This document shows, in pieces, positions 17,100 through 24,734 of a stretch of 64,000 bases of DNA. The notes beneath the pieces are model-generated. The model had not been told where the DNA came from, searched no databases, and worked only from the letters and a program-made list of their open reading frames with translations. Each line of letters starts with the position of its first letter. The stretch's first letter is position 1. The stretch spans positions 744,001-808,000 of the forward strand of contig NZ_JASKUT010000001.1 in the NCBI RefSeq assembly GCF_030167925.1, in the 5' to 3' direction. The position numbers were made by a program, and so were the translations under genes. The stretch comes from Paenibacillus silviterrae (GTDB taxonomy: Bacteria; Bacillota; Bacilli; Paenibacillales; NBRC-103111).

Positions 17100-17123
17100 G
17101 GGGGCTAGGCGGGTGGGCGAGGG
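17100..17123 (+). other. Possible G-quadruplex motif in the leader of the EamA gene
   Basis: Four runs of at least three G (17100-17104, 17111-17113, 17115-17117, 17121-17123) are separated by loops of 6, 1 and 3 bases, matching the usual G3+N1-7 pattern, on the coding strand 24 bases before the start codon. Folding is inferred only. Confidence 0.45.
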
Positions 17124-17147
17124 TAACTTTTAGAAAGAAAGGTGCGC

Positions 17148-18050
17148 ATGATGAGCACCAAATGGAAAGCAAGTATTTATGTGCTTTTTGGCGCTGCTTC
17201 GTATGGAATTTTATCCAGTATCGTGAAGCTGGGATATGCTGCCGGGTTCTCCGCGTCGGAGGTTACGGGCAGTCAAGTAATGTTTGGGGCCGCGATGCTT
17301 TGGATCCTTTGCTATACAACGGGGTCTTTTCGCAAGGTAACCAAAAGCTCGATTCTGAAGCTGCTGGCTGGGGGCTCCTTCACCGGAATGACCGGTGTGT
17401 TCTATTATTATTCCTTGCAAATGCTGGATGCATCGATCGCCGTTTTATTGCTGTTTCAATTTACATGGATGGGCCTGCTGCTGGACTGGCTGCTTCAAGG
17501 CAAAAGGCCGGGCCGGAATCAAGGCTGGGCCGTGCTGCTGATCTTGGGCGGAACGCTGCTTGCAACCGGATTTTCGTATGAAAGCCTGGCTCAGCTTGAC
17601 ACCCTCGGGTTGATACTCGGCTTGCTGTCCGCGGCGAGCTATACGTTCTTTATTTATTTCAGCGGACGGCTGGAAACGGAGCTTCCCGCGCTGCAGCGAA
17701 GTGCCTGGATGATCACGGGCGCGTCCATTTTCGTAGCGGTCATCTATCCGCCTCAGTTCCTATGGAACGGATCGCTTCAGCAAGGGCTTTGGTTATGGGG
17801 ATTGCTGCTCAGCGTATTTGGCATGGTGCTTCCTACTTTTCTGTATGCCAAAGGAGCGCCGAAGCTGGATACGGGACTGTCCTCCGTACTCGGGGCGATT
17901 GAGCTTCCCGTCGTCATTCTGTGTTCCGCCCTTTTATTGGGAGAGGCGTCGGGGCCGCTGCAATGGATCGGTATTGCAACCATTTTGCTAGGTATTGCCG
18001 TATCGGAAATAAAGCCGTCTGAAAGCAGGCAGAGCCGTAAAAGTCGTTAA
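17148..18050 (+). CDS. EamA/DMT-family transporter
   Basis: 300 residues, about ten membrane helices in two repeats of the EamA (drug/metabolite transporter) fold; the first repeat ends near residue 135 and the second carries LGAIELPVVILCSALLLGE. Substrate cannot be assigned. Starts at 17142 (GTG), 17148 and 17151 are in frame; AAAGG at 17138-17142 fits 17148 or 17151. The gene stands alone between a terminator and the ECF operon. A G-rich motif in the leader is noted separately. Confidence 0.85.
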   Translation: MMSTKWKASIYVLFGAASYGILSSIVKLGYAAGFSASEVTGSQVMFGAAMLWILCYTTGSFRKVTKSSILKLLAGGSFTGMTGVFYYYSLQMLDASIAVLLLFQFTWMGLLLDWLLQGKRPGRNQGWAVLLILGGTLLATGFSYESLAQLDTLGLILGLLSAASYTFFIYFSGRLETELPALQRSAWMITGASIFVAVIYPPQFLWNGSLQQGLWLWGLLLSVFGMVLPTFLYAKGAPKLDTGLSSVLGAIELPVVILCSALLLGEASGPLQWIGIATILLGIAVSEIKPSESRQSRKSR

Positions 18051-18080
18051 TTGTTGGCATTTCTACGAATAAATGCTATG

Positions 18081-18099
18081 TATGTACCTAGAGTACATA
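18081..18099. promoter_or_regulatory. Dyad symmetry upstream of the ECF sigma promoter
   Basis: TATGTAC (18081-18087) and GTACATA (18093-18099) around a 5-base centre. No T-run follows. It could be an operator for the ECF operon or a weak end for the EamA transcript. Confidence 0.35.
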
Positions 18100-18129
18100 T
18101 TTTGATATGCTAAAAAGAGCCTATGTCAC

Positions 18130-18156
18130 TGCAACCTTTGGTCAGGACACTTCGTC
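18130..18156 (+). promoter_or_regulatory. ECF-type promoter inside an inverted repeat
   Basis: TGCAAC (18130-18135), 17 bases, CGTC (18153-18156) resembles the AAC/CGTC promoter class used by B. subtilis SigW, SigX and SigM-like factors; the -35 continues CTTT as in SigW sites. It lies directly before an ECF sigma gene, suggesting autoregulation. GCAACCTT (18131-18138) has an exact inverted partner AAGGTTGC (18160-18167) spanning the -10 and presumed start site, just ahead of the ribosome site. Confidence 0.55.
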
Positions 18157-18184
18157 TGTAAGGTTGCAAGAGAGGGGGATCCCA

Positions 18185-18742
18185 GTGGTAGCGCCAGAAC
18201 TCATCAAGGCTGCCCAATCGGGCGATCGCGACGCTCTAATAACCCTACTGCGCGAAATCGAGACTCACGTTTATCGAACCGCTTATTACATTCTGGGCAA
18301 TGAGCAGGATGCGATGGACGCCGCACAGGAAGCGTTAATCCGGATATATACGAAAATTAATTCCTATGAGGAAAAGGCTCAATTCAAAACGTGGGTGCAG
18401 CGGATCGTAACGAATTTGTGTATCGACAAGTTCCGGCGTTCCAAGCCCACGGTTTCGATCGATGAGCACGATATGAGCTTTACCGCGCACAAAACCGTTG
18501 AAGATGAAGTTATGTCCGCTTATATTGCCAAAGATATTCGAGAGGCGATAGACCAGCTTCCGGCGCATCACCGCTCGGTCGTCGTTCTTAGATATTTACA
18601 GGACTTCTCGTATAACGAGATCGCCGAATCGCTGGACTTGCCGATCAATACGGTCAAATCGTATTTATTCCGGGCCAGGCAGCAGCTGCAAACGATTCTG
18701 CGGGATTACAAAAAGACCGGTACGGACGTGTTCCAAGGATGA
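18185..18742 (+). CDS. ECF-subfamily RNA polymerase sigma factor (SigW-like)
   Basis: 185 residues. Region 2 covers about residues 20-90 (YYILGNEQDAMDAAQEALIR, then FKTWVQRIVTNLCIDKFR) and region 4 about 125-180 (LPAHHRSVVVLRYLQDFSYNEIA, SLDLPINTVKSYLFRARQQL). GTG 18185 follows GAGGGGG with a 6-base gap; the frame is open to 18107 but that segment is the promoter and hairpin. The next gene, 49 bases away, is a zinc-finger anti-sigma factor, so this is a regulated envelope-stress type pair (inference from organisation). In B. subtilis this locus does not carry such a pair. Confidence 0.9.
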   Translation: MVAPELIKAAQSGDRDALITLLREIETHVYRTAYYILGNEQDAMDAAQEALIRIYTKINSYEEKAQFKTWVQRIVTNLCIDKFRRSKPTVSIDEHDMSFTAHKTVEDEVMSAYIAKDIREAIDQLPAHHRSVVVLRYLQDFSYNEIAESLDLPINTVKSYLFRARQQLQTILRDYKKTGTDVFQG

Positions 18743-18791
18743 CCGGAAGCAGAGTGGATATGAGAATCGTTCAGAAAGGTAGTGTACGGGG

Positions 18792-20045
18792 ATGATGTGT
18801 CAAGAGGTGATCGAACTCATGCAGAGATACCTCGATCAGGATCTCGATGAAACCGAATATCGCCGAATGCTCCTGCACGTTCAGGGGTGCGCGGCTTGTT
18901 CCGAACTGTTTGAACGTTTAGTCAACCTTTCGCAGGAATTGGAAAGCTTGCCGAAGGTGACGCCGCCCGTCAGTCTTGTTGATTCGATCATGCCAAGACT
19001 TCAGCTGATTGATGCCGGTGAGGTGTCCGGAGCGGTCGAAACCGCTGAACCTGCGAAGCGCCGGCACATACCGGCTTGGCGCCAGCGGATGCGCGAGTGG
19101 GTCTCGCTTCCCGTTGCCGGCGGCGTTGTCGCTGCAGGATTAGTGCTTGGATTTTTCGTATTCAGTCAGCAGCAATTGTCTTCTAACGATCAGAAGGCGG
19201 AAGTGCTGCTTTCCATCAGCGCCGGAAGTGCGGATAAAGCGGCATCTACGTCCAATTCGGCCAAGCCGGAGGTTAACGGGGCTGCACCGCAAGCGTCGAC
19301 GGCGGCCCCGATGGCTCGAGGGGCTGCCCCCGCAGCTGCGAACGATATGAAGTCCGATGCTCCGCAATCCAAGCAGGTGCCGACGATGCAGGACGAAGCC
19401 CCGAAGGATAAGGCTCCGGCCGCACCGCCGCAGTCGGAGAAGATCAACCCTTCAAACGCTGCGCCCGCACCGACTCCTTCCCCGAAGCAGGAAGAACCTG
19501 AAGCCGCTGCGGACGCAAAAGCGACTGAAACGGCTCCTGGTGATTCGATGGCATTGAAGAAGCAAGTCGTTCCGCCTGACGGCAGTCAAGAGCCTGTTCA
19601 ATCGCCGGCAGCAACAGCCGCTCCGGAGCCGGAGCGCACATTGATGGGCAAGATGGGATCTCCCGGTACGGAATCAGCCCCGGAAGGCAGTATGGGCAAT
19701 TTCCGGCAAACTCCGGGTGAGCAGTATGGTATTGCGGCATTACCGCCGATGGCTTCCTTCGCACATCCTTCCGTTCAGGATCAGAGCGGTATGAAGGAAA
19801 GCACGTCCGCCGGGAATGAATATACGGCTTCCCTCAATGCGGAGGGGCATGTCGTCATCCGTGACAATGCGCAGCAGAAGGCGGTCTTCACCTCCAGCTA
19901 CCAGTGGAAGCCGGAGCAGGTCACCCTCATCGGATGGTCTCCCGAGCTTGTGTTTACTTATGAAGTAAAGGTGTCCGAGCAAACGAAGGAAACGTATACC
20001 ATTCGGGTAAAGGAGCTTAAGGAAGAGAAGCTGAAGACCCCATGA
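18792..20045 (+). CDS. Zinc-finger anti-sigma factor with long Ala/Pro-rich extracellular region
   Basis: 417 residues. The N-terminal zf-HC2/ZAS motif is H-VQG-C-AA-C (about residues 29-36). One membrane helix lies at about 108-126. Outside is a low-complexity Ala/Pro/Glu/Lys-rich stretch (about 145-290) and then a compact C-terminal part (about 335-417) with regular strand-like sequence (EYTASLNAEGHVVIRDN). The zinc domain should hold the ECF sigma factor encoded upstream until a signal is sensed outside. The C-terminal domain is not one I recognise. ATG 18792 or 18795 may start it. Confidence 0.85.
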   Translation: MMCQEVIELMQRYLDQDLDETEYRRMLLHVQGCAACSELFERLVNLSQELESLPKVTPPVSLVDSIMPRLQLIDAGEVSGAVETAEPAKRRHIPAWRQRMREWVSLPVAGGVVAAGLVLGFFVFSQQQLSSNDQKAEVLLSISAGSADKAASTSNSAKPEVNGAAPQASTAAPMARGAAPAAANDMKSDAPQSKQVPTMQDEAPKDKAPAAPPQSEKINPSNAAPAPTPSPKQEEPEAAADAKATETAPGDSMALKKQVVPPDGSQEPVQSPAATAAPEPERTLMGKMGSPGTESAPEGSMGNFRQTPGEQYGIAALPPMASFAHPSVQDQSGMKESTSAGNEYTASLNAEGHVVIRDNAQQKAVFTSSYQWKPEQVTLIGWSPELVFTYEVKVSEQTKETYTIRVKELKEEKLKTP

Positions 20046-20190
20046 AATGATGGAAGAAGCTGCACACATTGCTCTGCGGCTGCGTATAGTATACTAAGTT
20101 CATCGCACTCGATTCACGTCTTGTATGACCACCAGAACGGGAAGGTTTCTAGAGCCTGCCCTCCGGTGTTTATATAGATGGGGTTCGGGC

Positions 20191-20236
20191 AAAGGGATTA
20201 CGCTCAAAGCTCGCAGGGCTTTGACGTAATCCCTTT
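20191..20236 (+). terminator. Long hairpin between the anti-sigma gene and holA, overlapping the holA promoter
   Basis: AAAGGGATTACG (20191-20202) pairs with CGTAATCCCTTT (20225-20236), and CAAAGC with GCTTTG inside. A U-poor tail (TTTGTTGTTGG) follows. The rest of the 20046-20282 gap shows nothing else clear. Confidence 0.65.
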
Positions 20237-20250
20237 GTTGTTGGTATGAT
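20221..20250 (+). promoter_or_regulatory. Probable SigA promoter of holA, -35 inside the hairpin
   Basis: TTGACG (20221-20226), 18-bp spacer, TATGAT (20245-20250). The -35 box is part of the 3' arm of the hairpin at 20191-20236. Confidence 0.55.
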
Positions 20251-20282
20251 GGGGAATAGCGTAAATAAGGGTGGATGAGGTT

Positions 20283-21302
20283 ATGGATTACAAGACCGCG
20301 ATAAGGCACATTCAGAAGGGGAGCTTTGCTCCGGTATATGTTTGCTACGGCAACGAATTCTACTTGATACAAGAGCTGATAGATAAGCTGGTAGAGAAGC
20401 TGATTGCTCCGGATCAGAGGACCTTCGCCGTATCGAAGTACGATCTTTCGGAGACACCCGTGGAGGTCGTGATCGAGGAGGCGGAGACACTGCCGTTTAT
20501 GGTAGAGCGCAAGGTGGTCGTTGCCTCGAATGCCCTCTTCCTCACCGGTGCTAAGGAAGGCGGGAAGGTAGAGCATAAGCTGGACAAGCTTACCGCCTAT
20601 CTTAGCTCCCCCGCGGATTTTTCCGTTCTCGTCTTTACGGTTCCTGCCGATAAGCTGGACGAGCGGAAGAAGATTGTGAAGTCGTTAAAGGAAGCGGATG
20701 CGCTGGTTCCTTGCTCGGTGTTATCCTCTGATGAGCTGACTCAATGGGTTCAGGCGGAAGCGGAGAAGGCGGGTTTTCGAATGGCACCGGGGGTCAGTGA
20801 ACAGTTGATTTCTTATTCGGGAACAGGGCTTCAAACGCTGCAGAAGGAAATTGAGAAGTGTGCACTCTATGTAGGACAAGGGGGGACGCTGACGTCTGCC
20901 GACCTGGAGCAGCTCGTAACCCGTACCACCGAACAAAATATTTTCCTGCTGATCGAGCACATTGTTCAATTGAAGCTGGATCAAGCGTTTACGATGCTGA
21001 ATGAGCTGCTCCGCCGCAAGGAAGAGCCGATCAAGATCGTAGCGCTCATCGCAAGGCAGTTTCGCATCATGTTTCAAGTAAAGGATTTATCGCAGCAGGG
21101 TTACTCTCAGCAGCAAATGGCTGCTCAGCTCGGGCTGCATCCCTATGCAGTAAAGATAGCCGCGGGACAAGCGAACCGGTTCGAGATGAAAAGGTTGGCC
21201 GGTATTCTTAGGCAGCTGGGGGAGCTGGACTACCAGATGAAAAGCGGCAAAATCGATAAGGTGCTTGGACTCGAAATGTTCCTGCTAAAGCTGATTGCCT
21301 AA
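20283..21302 (+). CDS. holA: DNA polymerase III delta subunit
   Basis: 339 residues, clamp-loader delta subunit that opens the beta sliding clamp. The N-terminal segment PVYVCYGNEFYLIQELID and the AAA+-like layout with a C-terminal helical domain (LLRRKEEPIKIVALIARQFR, then LGLHPYAVKIA) match HolA/YqeN. ATG 20283 is chosen; GTG 20271 is possible but sits on its own ribosome site. Convergent with rpsT across a shared terminator. Confidence 0.94.
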   Translation: MDYKTAIRHIQKGSFAPVYVCYGNEFYLIQELIDKLVEKLIAPDQRTFAVSKYDLSETPVEVVIEEAETLPFMVERKVVVASNALFLTGAKEGGKVEHKLDKLTAYLSSPADFSVLVFTVPADKLDERKKIVKSLKEADALVPCSVLSSDELTQWVQAEAEKAGFRMAPGVSEQLISYSGTGLQTLQKEIEKCALYVGQGGTLTSADLEQLVTRTTEQNIFLLIEHIVQLKLDQAFTMLNELLRRKEEPIKIVALIARQFRIMFQVKDLSQQGYSQQQMAAQLGLHPYAVKIAAGQANRFEMKRLAGILRQLGELDYQMKSGKIDKVLGLEMFLLKLIA

Positions 21303-21311
21303 ATAGCCAAA

Positions 21312-21356
21312 TAAAAAGACCATGCATCCGGGTGTGCCGGAAACATGGTCTTTTAT
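21312..21356. terminator. Bidirectional terminator between holA and rpsT
   Basis: AAAAGACCATG pairs with CATGGTCTTTT, with an inner TCCGG/CCGGA stem. A-runs and T-runs on the two sides let it serve both convergent genes. Confidence 0.88.
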
Positions 21357-21369
21357 CTGCTTCATTGTC

Positions 21370-21642
21370 TTACGCTTGTGCGGAGATCGCGTTGAGTCTC
21401 TTCGCTAAACGGGACTTTTTGCGAGCAGCTGCATTTTTATGGATCAAACCTTTGGTCACTGCTTTGTCCAGCTTGCGGCTGGCAGTGATCAAAGCTTCCT
21501 TAGCAGTAGCTACGTTCTCACCTGCAGCAGCTGTTTCGAAGTTCTTAACAGCCGTACGGAGAGCGGATTTGTGAGATGCATTGCGCAGACGGCGCTTTTC
21601 ACTCACTTTCACACGCTTAATTGCGGATTTGATGTTTGGCAT
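21370..21642 (-). CDS. rpsT: 30S ribosomal protein S20
   Basis: 90 residues, basic, all-helical. Starts [12 protein letters not shown] and carries [20 protein letters not shown] near the C-terminus, the S20 signature. ATG 21642 follows GGAGGTGA by 5-6 bases on the minus strand. It binds 16S rRNA during 30S assembly. Orientation opposite to holA and gpr is the same as in B. subtilis. Confidence 0.97.
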   Translation of the reverse strand: MPNIKSAIKRVKVSEKRRLRNASHKSALRTAVKNFETAAAGENVATAKEALITASRKLDKAVTKGLIHKNAAARKKSRLAKRLNAISAQA

Positions 21643-21764
21643 GACGTTCACCTCCTACTACAACTTGCAGGAAAACCCTACGGTTCATTCTGACAACTCT
21701 AGATATTCTACCATGGCATAATCCAAATTGCAATAGAGCCGTCAAGGCTTGTCTGCCAAAACTT

Positions 21765-21795
21765 TGTATAAGCGCCTCTGCTTTGTCACACAATA
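21765..21795 (+). promoter_or_regulatory. Possible forespore (SigG/SigF-type) promoter of gpr
   Basis: TGTATA (21765-21770), 18 bases, CACAATA (21789-21795), five of seven matches to the SigG -10 CATACTA and a good -35. gpr is forespore-expressed in B. subtilis. Tentative. Confidence 0.4.
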
Positions 21796-21832
21796 TAGGC
21801 GCAGAACGAATCGGAAAGGGGTCTATTCCTTC

Positions 21833-22834
21833 ATGAGCATGGATTTAAGCCGTTATTCGGCCTATACCGATCTTGCACTCGAAGCGCGCGATCTAGCCTC
21901 GGCTGCTTCCGGACCGGAAATCCCGGGTGTCAATACAAGCCATTTTGAAGATGAGGGCATTAAAGTCAGCGTCATTGATATTCATTCACAAGAGGGTTCC
22001 AGGGCACTCGGCAAGCTCCCGGGCCACTACATTACGCTTGAAGTACCGGCGCTTCGCCGTAAGGACACGGCCTTGCAGGACCGGGTGGCTACCGTATTCG
22101 CCCAGCAGTTCGAGCAATTCCTGCAGAAGCTGAATATCGGTCCGAACGCCAAGGTGCTGATCATCGGTCTCGGTAATTGGAACGTGACGCCGGATGCGCT
22201 GGGACCAATGGTGGTGGAGAACGTGATGGTGACCCGTCATTTCTTTGAGCTGATGCCTGGTCAGGTAAGTCCCGGCTATCGTCCGGTAAGTGCGGTTGCC
22301 CCCGGTGTGCTTGGCACGACAGGGATTGAGACAAGTGAAATTGTGCAGGGGATCGTGGATAAGTCCCAGCCGGATTTGGTCATAGCCATCGACGCATTGG
22401 CCTCCCGTTCGCTCGAAAGAGTGAATACGACCATCCAAATCGCAGATACGGGAATTCATCCGGGTTCCGGCATCGGGAATAAACGCAAGGGGCTGACACT
22501 GGAAACGCTGGGCGTTCCTTGTATCGCAATCGGCGTTCCGACGGTCGTTTATGCTTCAACGATCGTGAACACGGCGTTTGACCTGATGCACCGCCATTTC
22601 AGTCAGCAGACGGCAAACACGGGTCAGATCCTAGGATTGCTCGATTCCATGCAGGAGAATGAGCGGCTGCAGCTGGTGAAGGAGGTTCTCGATCCTCTGG
22701 GGCATGATCTGCTGGTAACGCCAAAGGAAATCGACCAATTTATCGAAGATATCGCGAACATTATTGCCAGCGGTTTGAACGCTGCGCTGCATCAAGCAGT
22801 GGATGTAAACAACGTAGCGGCCTATACTCATTAA
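21833..22834 (+). CDS. gpr: GPR endopeptidase (small acid-soluble spore protein protease)
   Basis: 333 residues, germination protease made as an inactive zymogen in the forespore. It cleaves SASPs during germination to release amino acids. Diagnostic segments: YTDLALEARD near the N-terminus, IIGLGNWNVTPDALGP, VVENVMVTRH, and DALASRSLERVNTTIQIADTGIHPGSG. ATG 21833 follows GGAAAGGGG with a slightly long gap; ATG 21839 is the alternative. Its presence shows the host sporulates. Confidence 0.95.
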   Translation: MSMDLSRYSAYTDLALEARDLASAASGPEIPGVNTSHFEDEGIKVSVIDIHSQEGSRALGKLPGHYITLEVPALRRKDTALQDRVATVFAQQFEQFLQKLNIGPNAKVLIIGLGNWNVTPDALGPMVVENVMVTRHFFELMPGQVSPGYRPVSAVAPGVLGTTGIETSEIVQGIVDKSQPDLVIAIDALASRSLERVNTTIQIADTGIHPGSGIGNKRKGLTLETLGVPCIAIGVPTVVYASTIVNTAFDLMHRHFSQQTANTGQILGLLDSMQENERLQLVKEVLDPLGHDLLVTPKEIDQFIEDIANIIASGLNAALHQAVDVNNVAAYTH

Positions 22835-22841
22835 GCTCGGA

Positions 22842-22869
22842 AAGCGTGCATACCCCGGTGTGCACGCTT
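22842..22869 (+). terminator. Hairpin terminator after gpr
   Basis: AAGCGTGCA (22842-22850) pairs with TGCACGCTT (22861-22869). Only a short T-run (TATTT) follows. The following stretch to 23006 shows no clear promoter. Confidence 0.65.
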
Positions 22870-23006
22870 ATTTGCGAGACGGCAAGGCGCCGCCGAATGT
22901 TCCTAGTTTACTAGATCGTAGAGAAATTTATGAGATTCCCGGTTCTATCTCCTATTAGCCGCTCATAGAGTTGTTAGTAGATACGCTTTAAGGAGGTAGT
23001 TCCTAC

Positions 23007-24239
23007 ATGAAATGGCCAGCGGTAACGGTTAATCTAAGCAAATATCGCAAAATCGGACAAGAAGCCGGTGTTTACACTCGTGCCGTTATGATGCTTATGA
23101 CAGGATGCTTGCTGTTTTTCATAGCGTTAGGCTTGCTAGGATATGTGCAGTCCCGCATGACGGACACGACGCCATCCGCATCGATGAAGGGGCTGGCGGC
23201 CTCGGTATCAAGCCGCTTCTTCATGGATATGATGGGGATGGAGATGCCGCACCTGCAAGCCGACCGGAAAAGCTTCACTTTTTCACAGTCAAACGTTTCC
23301 AGCTTTCTCTTTGCGATGATGACGGACATTAACCCGAATGATCCGAAGACGCTGATCTCAAGAGAGATGCCCGTCTTATCGCAGGATCGCTCGGTCCCTC
23401 TCAAATCGAATCCAAACTATGATTCTCCCGCGGATTATGATCCGAAGCAGCAGCTGGACACGACCGGCAAGCCGGGTGATATAACTGAGCTGAGTCAGCA
23501 GCCTGCCCCTTCGGACCCGCAGGCTCAGCCGCAGCCGCAGCCGTCAGCCCAGCCGCCCAAGACGGCCGGAAAGAATGTAGCCTTTATCTATCAATCTCAC
23601 AATCAGGAATCCTATTTGCCTGAGCTACCGGGAGTGAAGGATCCGGATCTGGCATACGACGCCAAAACCAACATTACGAATGTCGGACTCCGACTAGCCA
23701 TGATGCTGGAGAAGGAAGGCATTGGGGCGGTTCACTCCAACAAAAATTATCCCGCGAGCGAGAAGGATTTCAAATACCACTTGTCCTACAAATATTCTTT
23801 AAAAACACTTCAAGAAGCATCGGCAGGGCATCCTGATCTGAAATACTACTTCGATATTCATAGAGATTCGCAGCGGCGCGACCGGACCACGGTCAAGATT
23901 AACGGGCAGGACTATGCGCAGGTGTTCTTCATTATCGGAGGGAAAAATCCGAACTGGAAGCAAAACTACGAGCTGGCGGAGCAGGTCCATCAGGCTCTTG
24001 AGCAGAAATTCCCCGGCATATCCAAGGGGATTCATGCGAAATCCGTGGACGGGAACGGCGTGTATAATCAAAACTTTTCGCCGAACAGCCTGCTGATTGA
24101 AGTCGGCGGCGTCGACAACAGCTTCGAGGAATGCTACCGGACGGCGGACGCGCTGGCAGTGGCCATCGCGGAAGTGATCAACAATGTAGAGAAAGTAAAC
24201 GCGCCGGCGGACAATAAAGAAACTAAAACACAAAGCTGA
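23007..24239 (+). CDS. spoIIP: Stage II sporulation protein P
   Basis: 410 residues. An N-terminal membrane anchor (about 25-48), a Pro/Gln-rich linker near 155-185, then the SpoIIP amidase/endopeptidase domain starting FIYQSHNQESYLP (about 195) and including FDIHRDSQRRD and LIEVGGVDNSFEECYRTADA. With SpoIID and SpoIIM it degrades septal peptidoglycan during engulfment; expression should be mother-cell specific, though I could not find a convincing SigE site. ATG follows AAGGAGG with a gap of about 11 bases. Confidence 0.95.
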   Translation: MKWPAVTVNLSKYRKIGQEAGVYTRAVMMLMTGCLLFFIALGLLGYVQSRMTDTTPSASMKGLAASVSSRFFMDMMGMEMPHLQADRKSFTFSQSNVSSFLFAMMTDINPNDPKTLISREMPVLSQDRSVPLKSNPNYDSPADYDPKQQLDTTGKPGDITELSQQPAPSDPQAQPQPQPSAQPPKTAGKNVAFIYQSHNQESYLPELPGVKDPDLAYDAKTNITNVGLRLAMMLEKEGIGAVHSNKNYPASEKDFKYHLSYKYSLKTLQEASAGHPDLKYYFDIHRDSQRRDRTTVKINGQDYAQVFFIIGGKNPNWKQNYELAEQVHQALEQKFPGISKGIHAKSVDGNGVYNQNFSPNSLLIEVGGVDNSFEECYRTADALAVAIAEVINNVEKVNAPADNKETKTQS

Positions 24240-24258
24240 GGAAAGGGAGATAAGCGTT

Positions 24259-24645
24259 ATGGGGAAGGGAAGCTGGATGAAAATGCTTTTGCTCGCGATC
24301 GGTCTGGCCTTCTGCGTCTTCTTCGGCGTAGATATGGCGACAAAAGGGACCGAGCGGATTCAAGGGTCTACTGTGAGCGCCGCATCCGGCAGCGGGGGCA
24401 AGTCCCCTGCTGCTGCAGAAGCGAAAGCGTACAGCGCCGCACCTGCCGCAGGGGCCAAAGCAGCGGCGCCTGCGAAGACGGCCGGCAGTCCGCCCGCGGC
24501 TGCGTCCAAGCCCCAAGAGCGTACGGAGCTCGAGGTAGACACGGGAGTAAACCGGATCGGTAATAAGACGGGAGATTTACTGCAAATTATGGCCTATAAC
24601 GGTATTCGTGCCTTTATCAAGCTGTTCGAGGCGGTGCTTAGTTAA
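24259..24645 (+). CDS. YqxA-like protein (DUF3679 position)
   Basis: 128 residues. N-terminal membrane helix (about 7-24), an Ala/Pro/Lys-rich low-complexity linker (about 40-90) and a conserved-looking end (about 95-128). It lies between spoIIP and lepA exactly where B. subtilis has yqxA, a small membrane protein of unknown function, and its N- and C-terminal parts fit that family. ATG 24259 follows GAAAGGGAG. Function unknown; cotranscription with spoIIP suggests a sporulation link. Confidence 0.65.
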   Translation: MGKGSWMKMLLLAIGLAFCVFFGVDMATKGTERIQGSTVSAASGSGGKSPAAAEAKAYSAAPAAGAKAAAPAKTAGSPPAAASKPQERTELEVDTGVNRIGNKTGDLLQIMAYNGIRAFIKLFEAVLS

Positions 24646-24664
24646 TGTGTGGGTCGGGTATCCA

Positions 24665-24693
24665 TTGATGAGGAACCTCACAACTGCTATAAT
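24665..24693 (+). promoter_or_regulatory. SigA promoter of lepA
   Basis: TTGATG (24665-24670), 17-bp spacer, consensus TATAAT (24688-24693), about 40 bases before the lepA ATG. Confidence 0.75.
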
Positions 24694-24734
24694 GAAAAGT
24701 ATTGACAATTTGCAGGTTAGTGAGGTTTGCCGAC

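Noticed and set aside
18107..18184. N-terminal extension of the first ECF sigma factor
   Set aside because: The stretch contains the ECF-type promoter and its inverted repeat; GTG 18185 has the ribosome site and fits the family start.
22870..23006. SigE promoter for spoIIP
   Set aside because: ATA- and CATA-like boxes exist but not at the right distance, so none is called.
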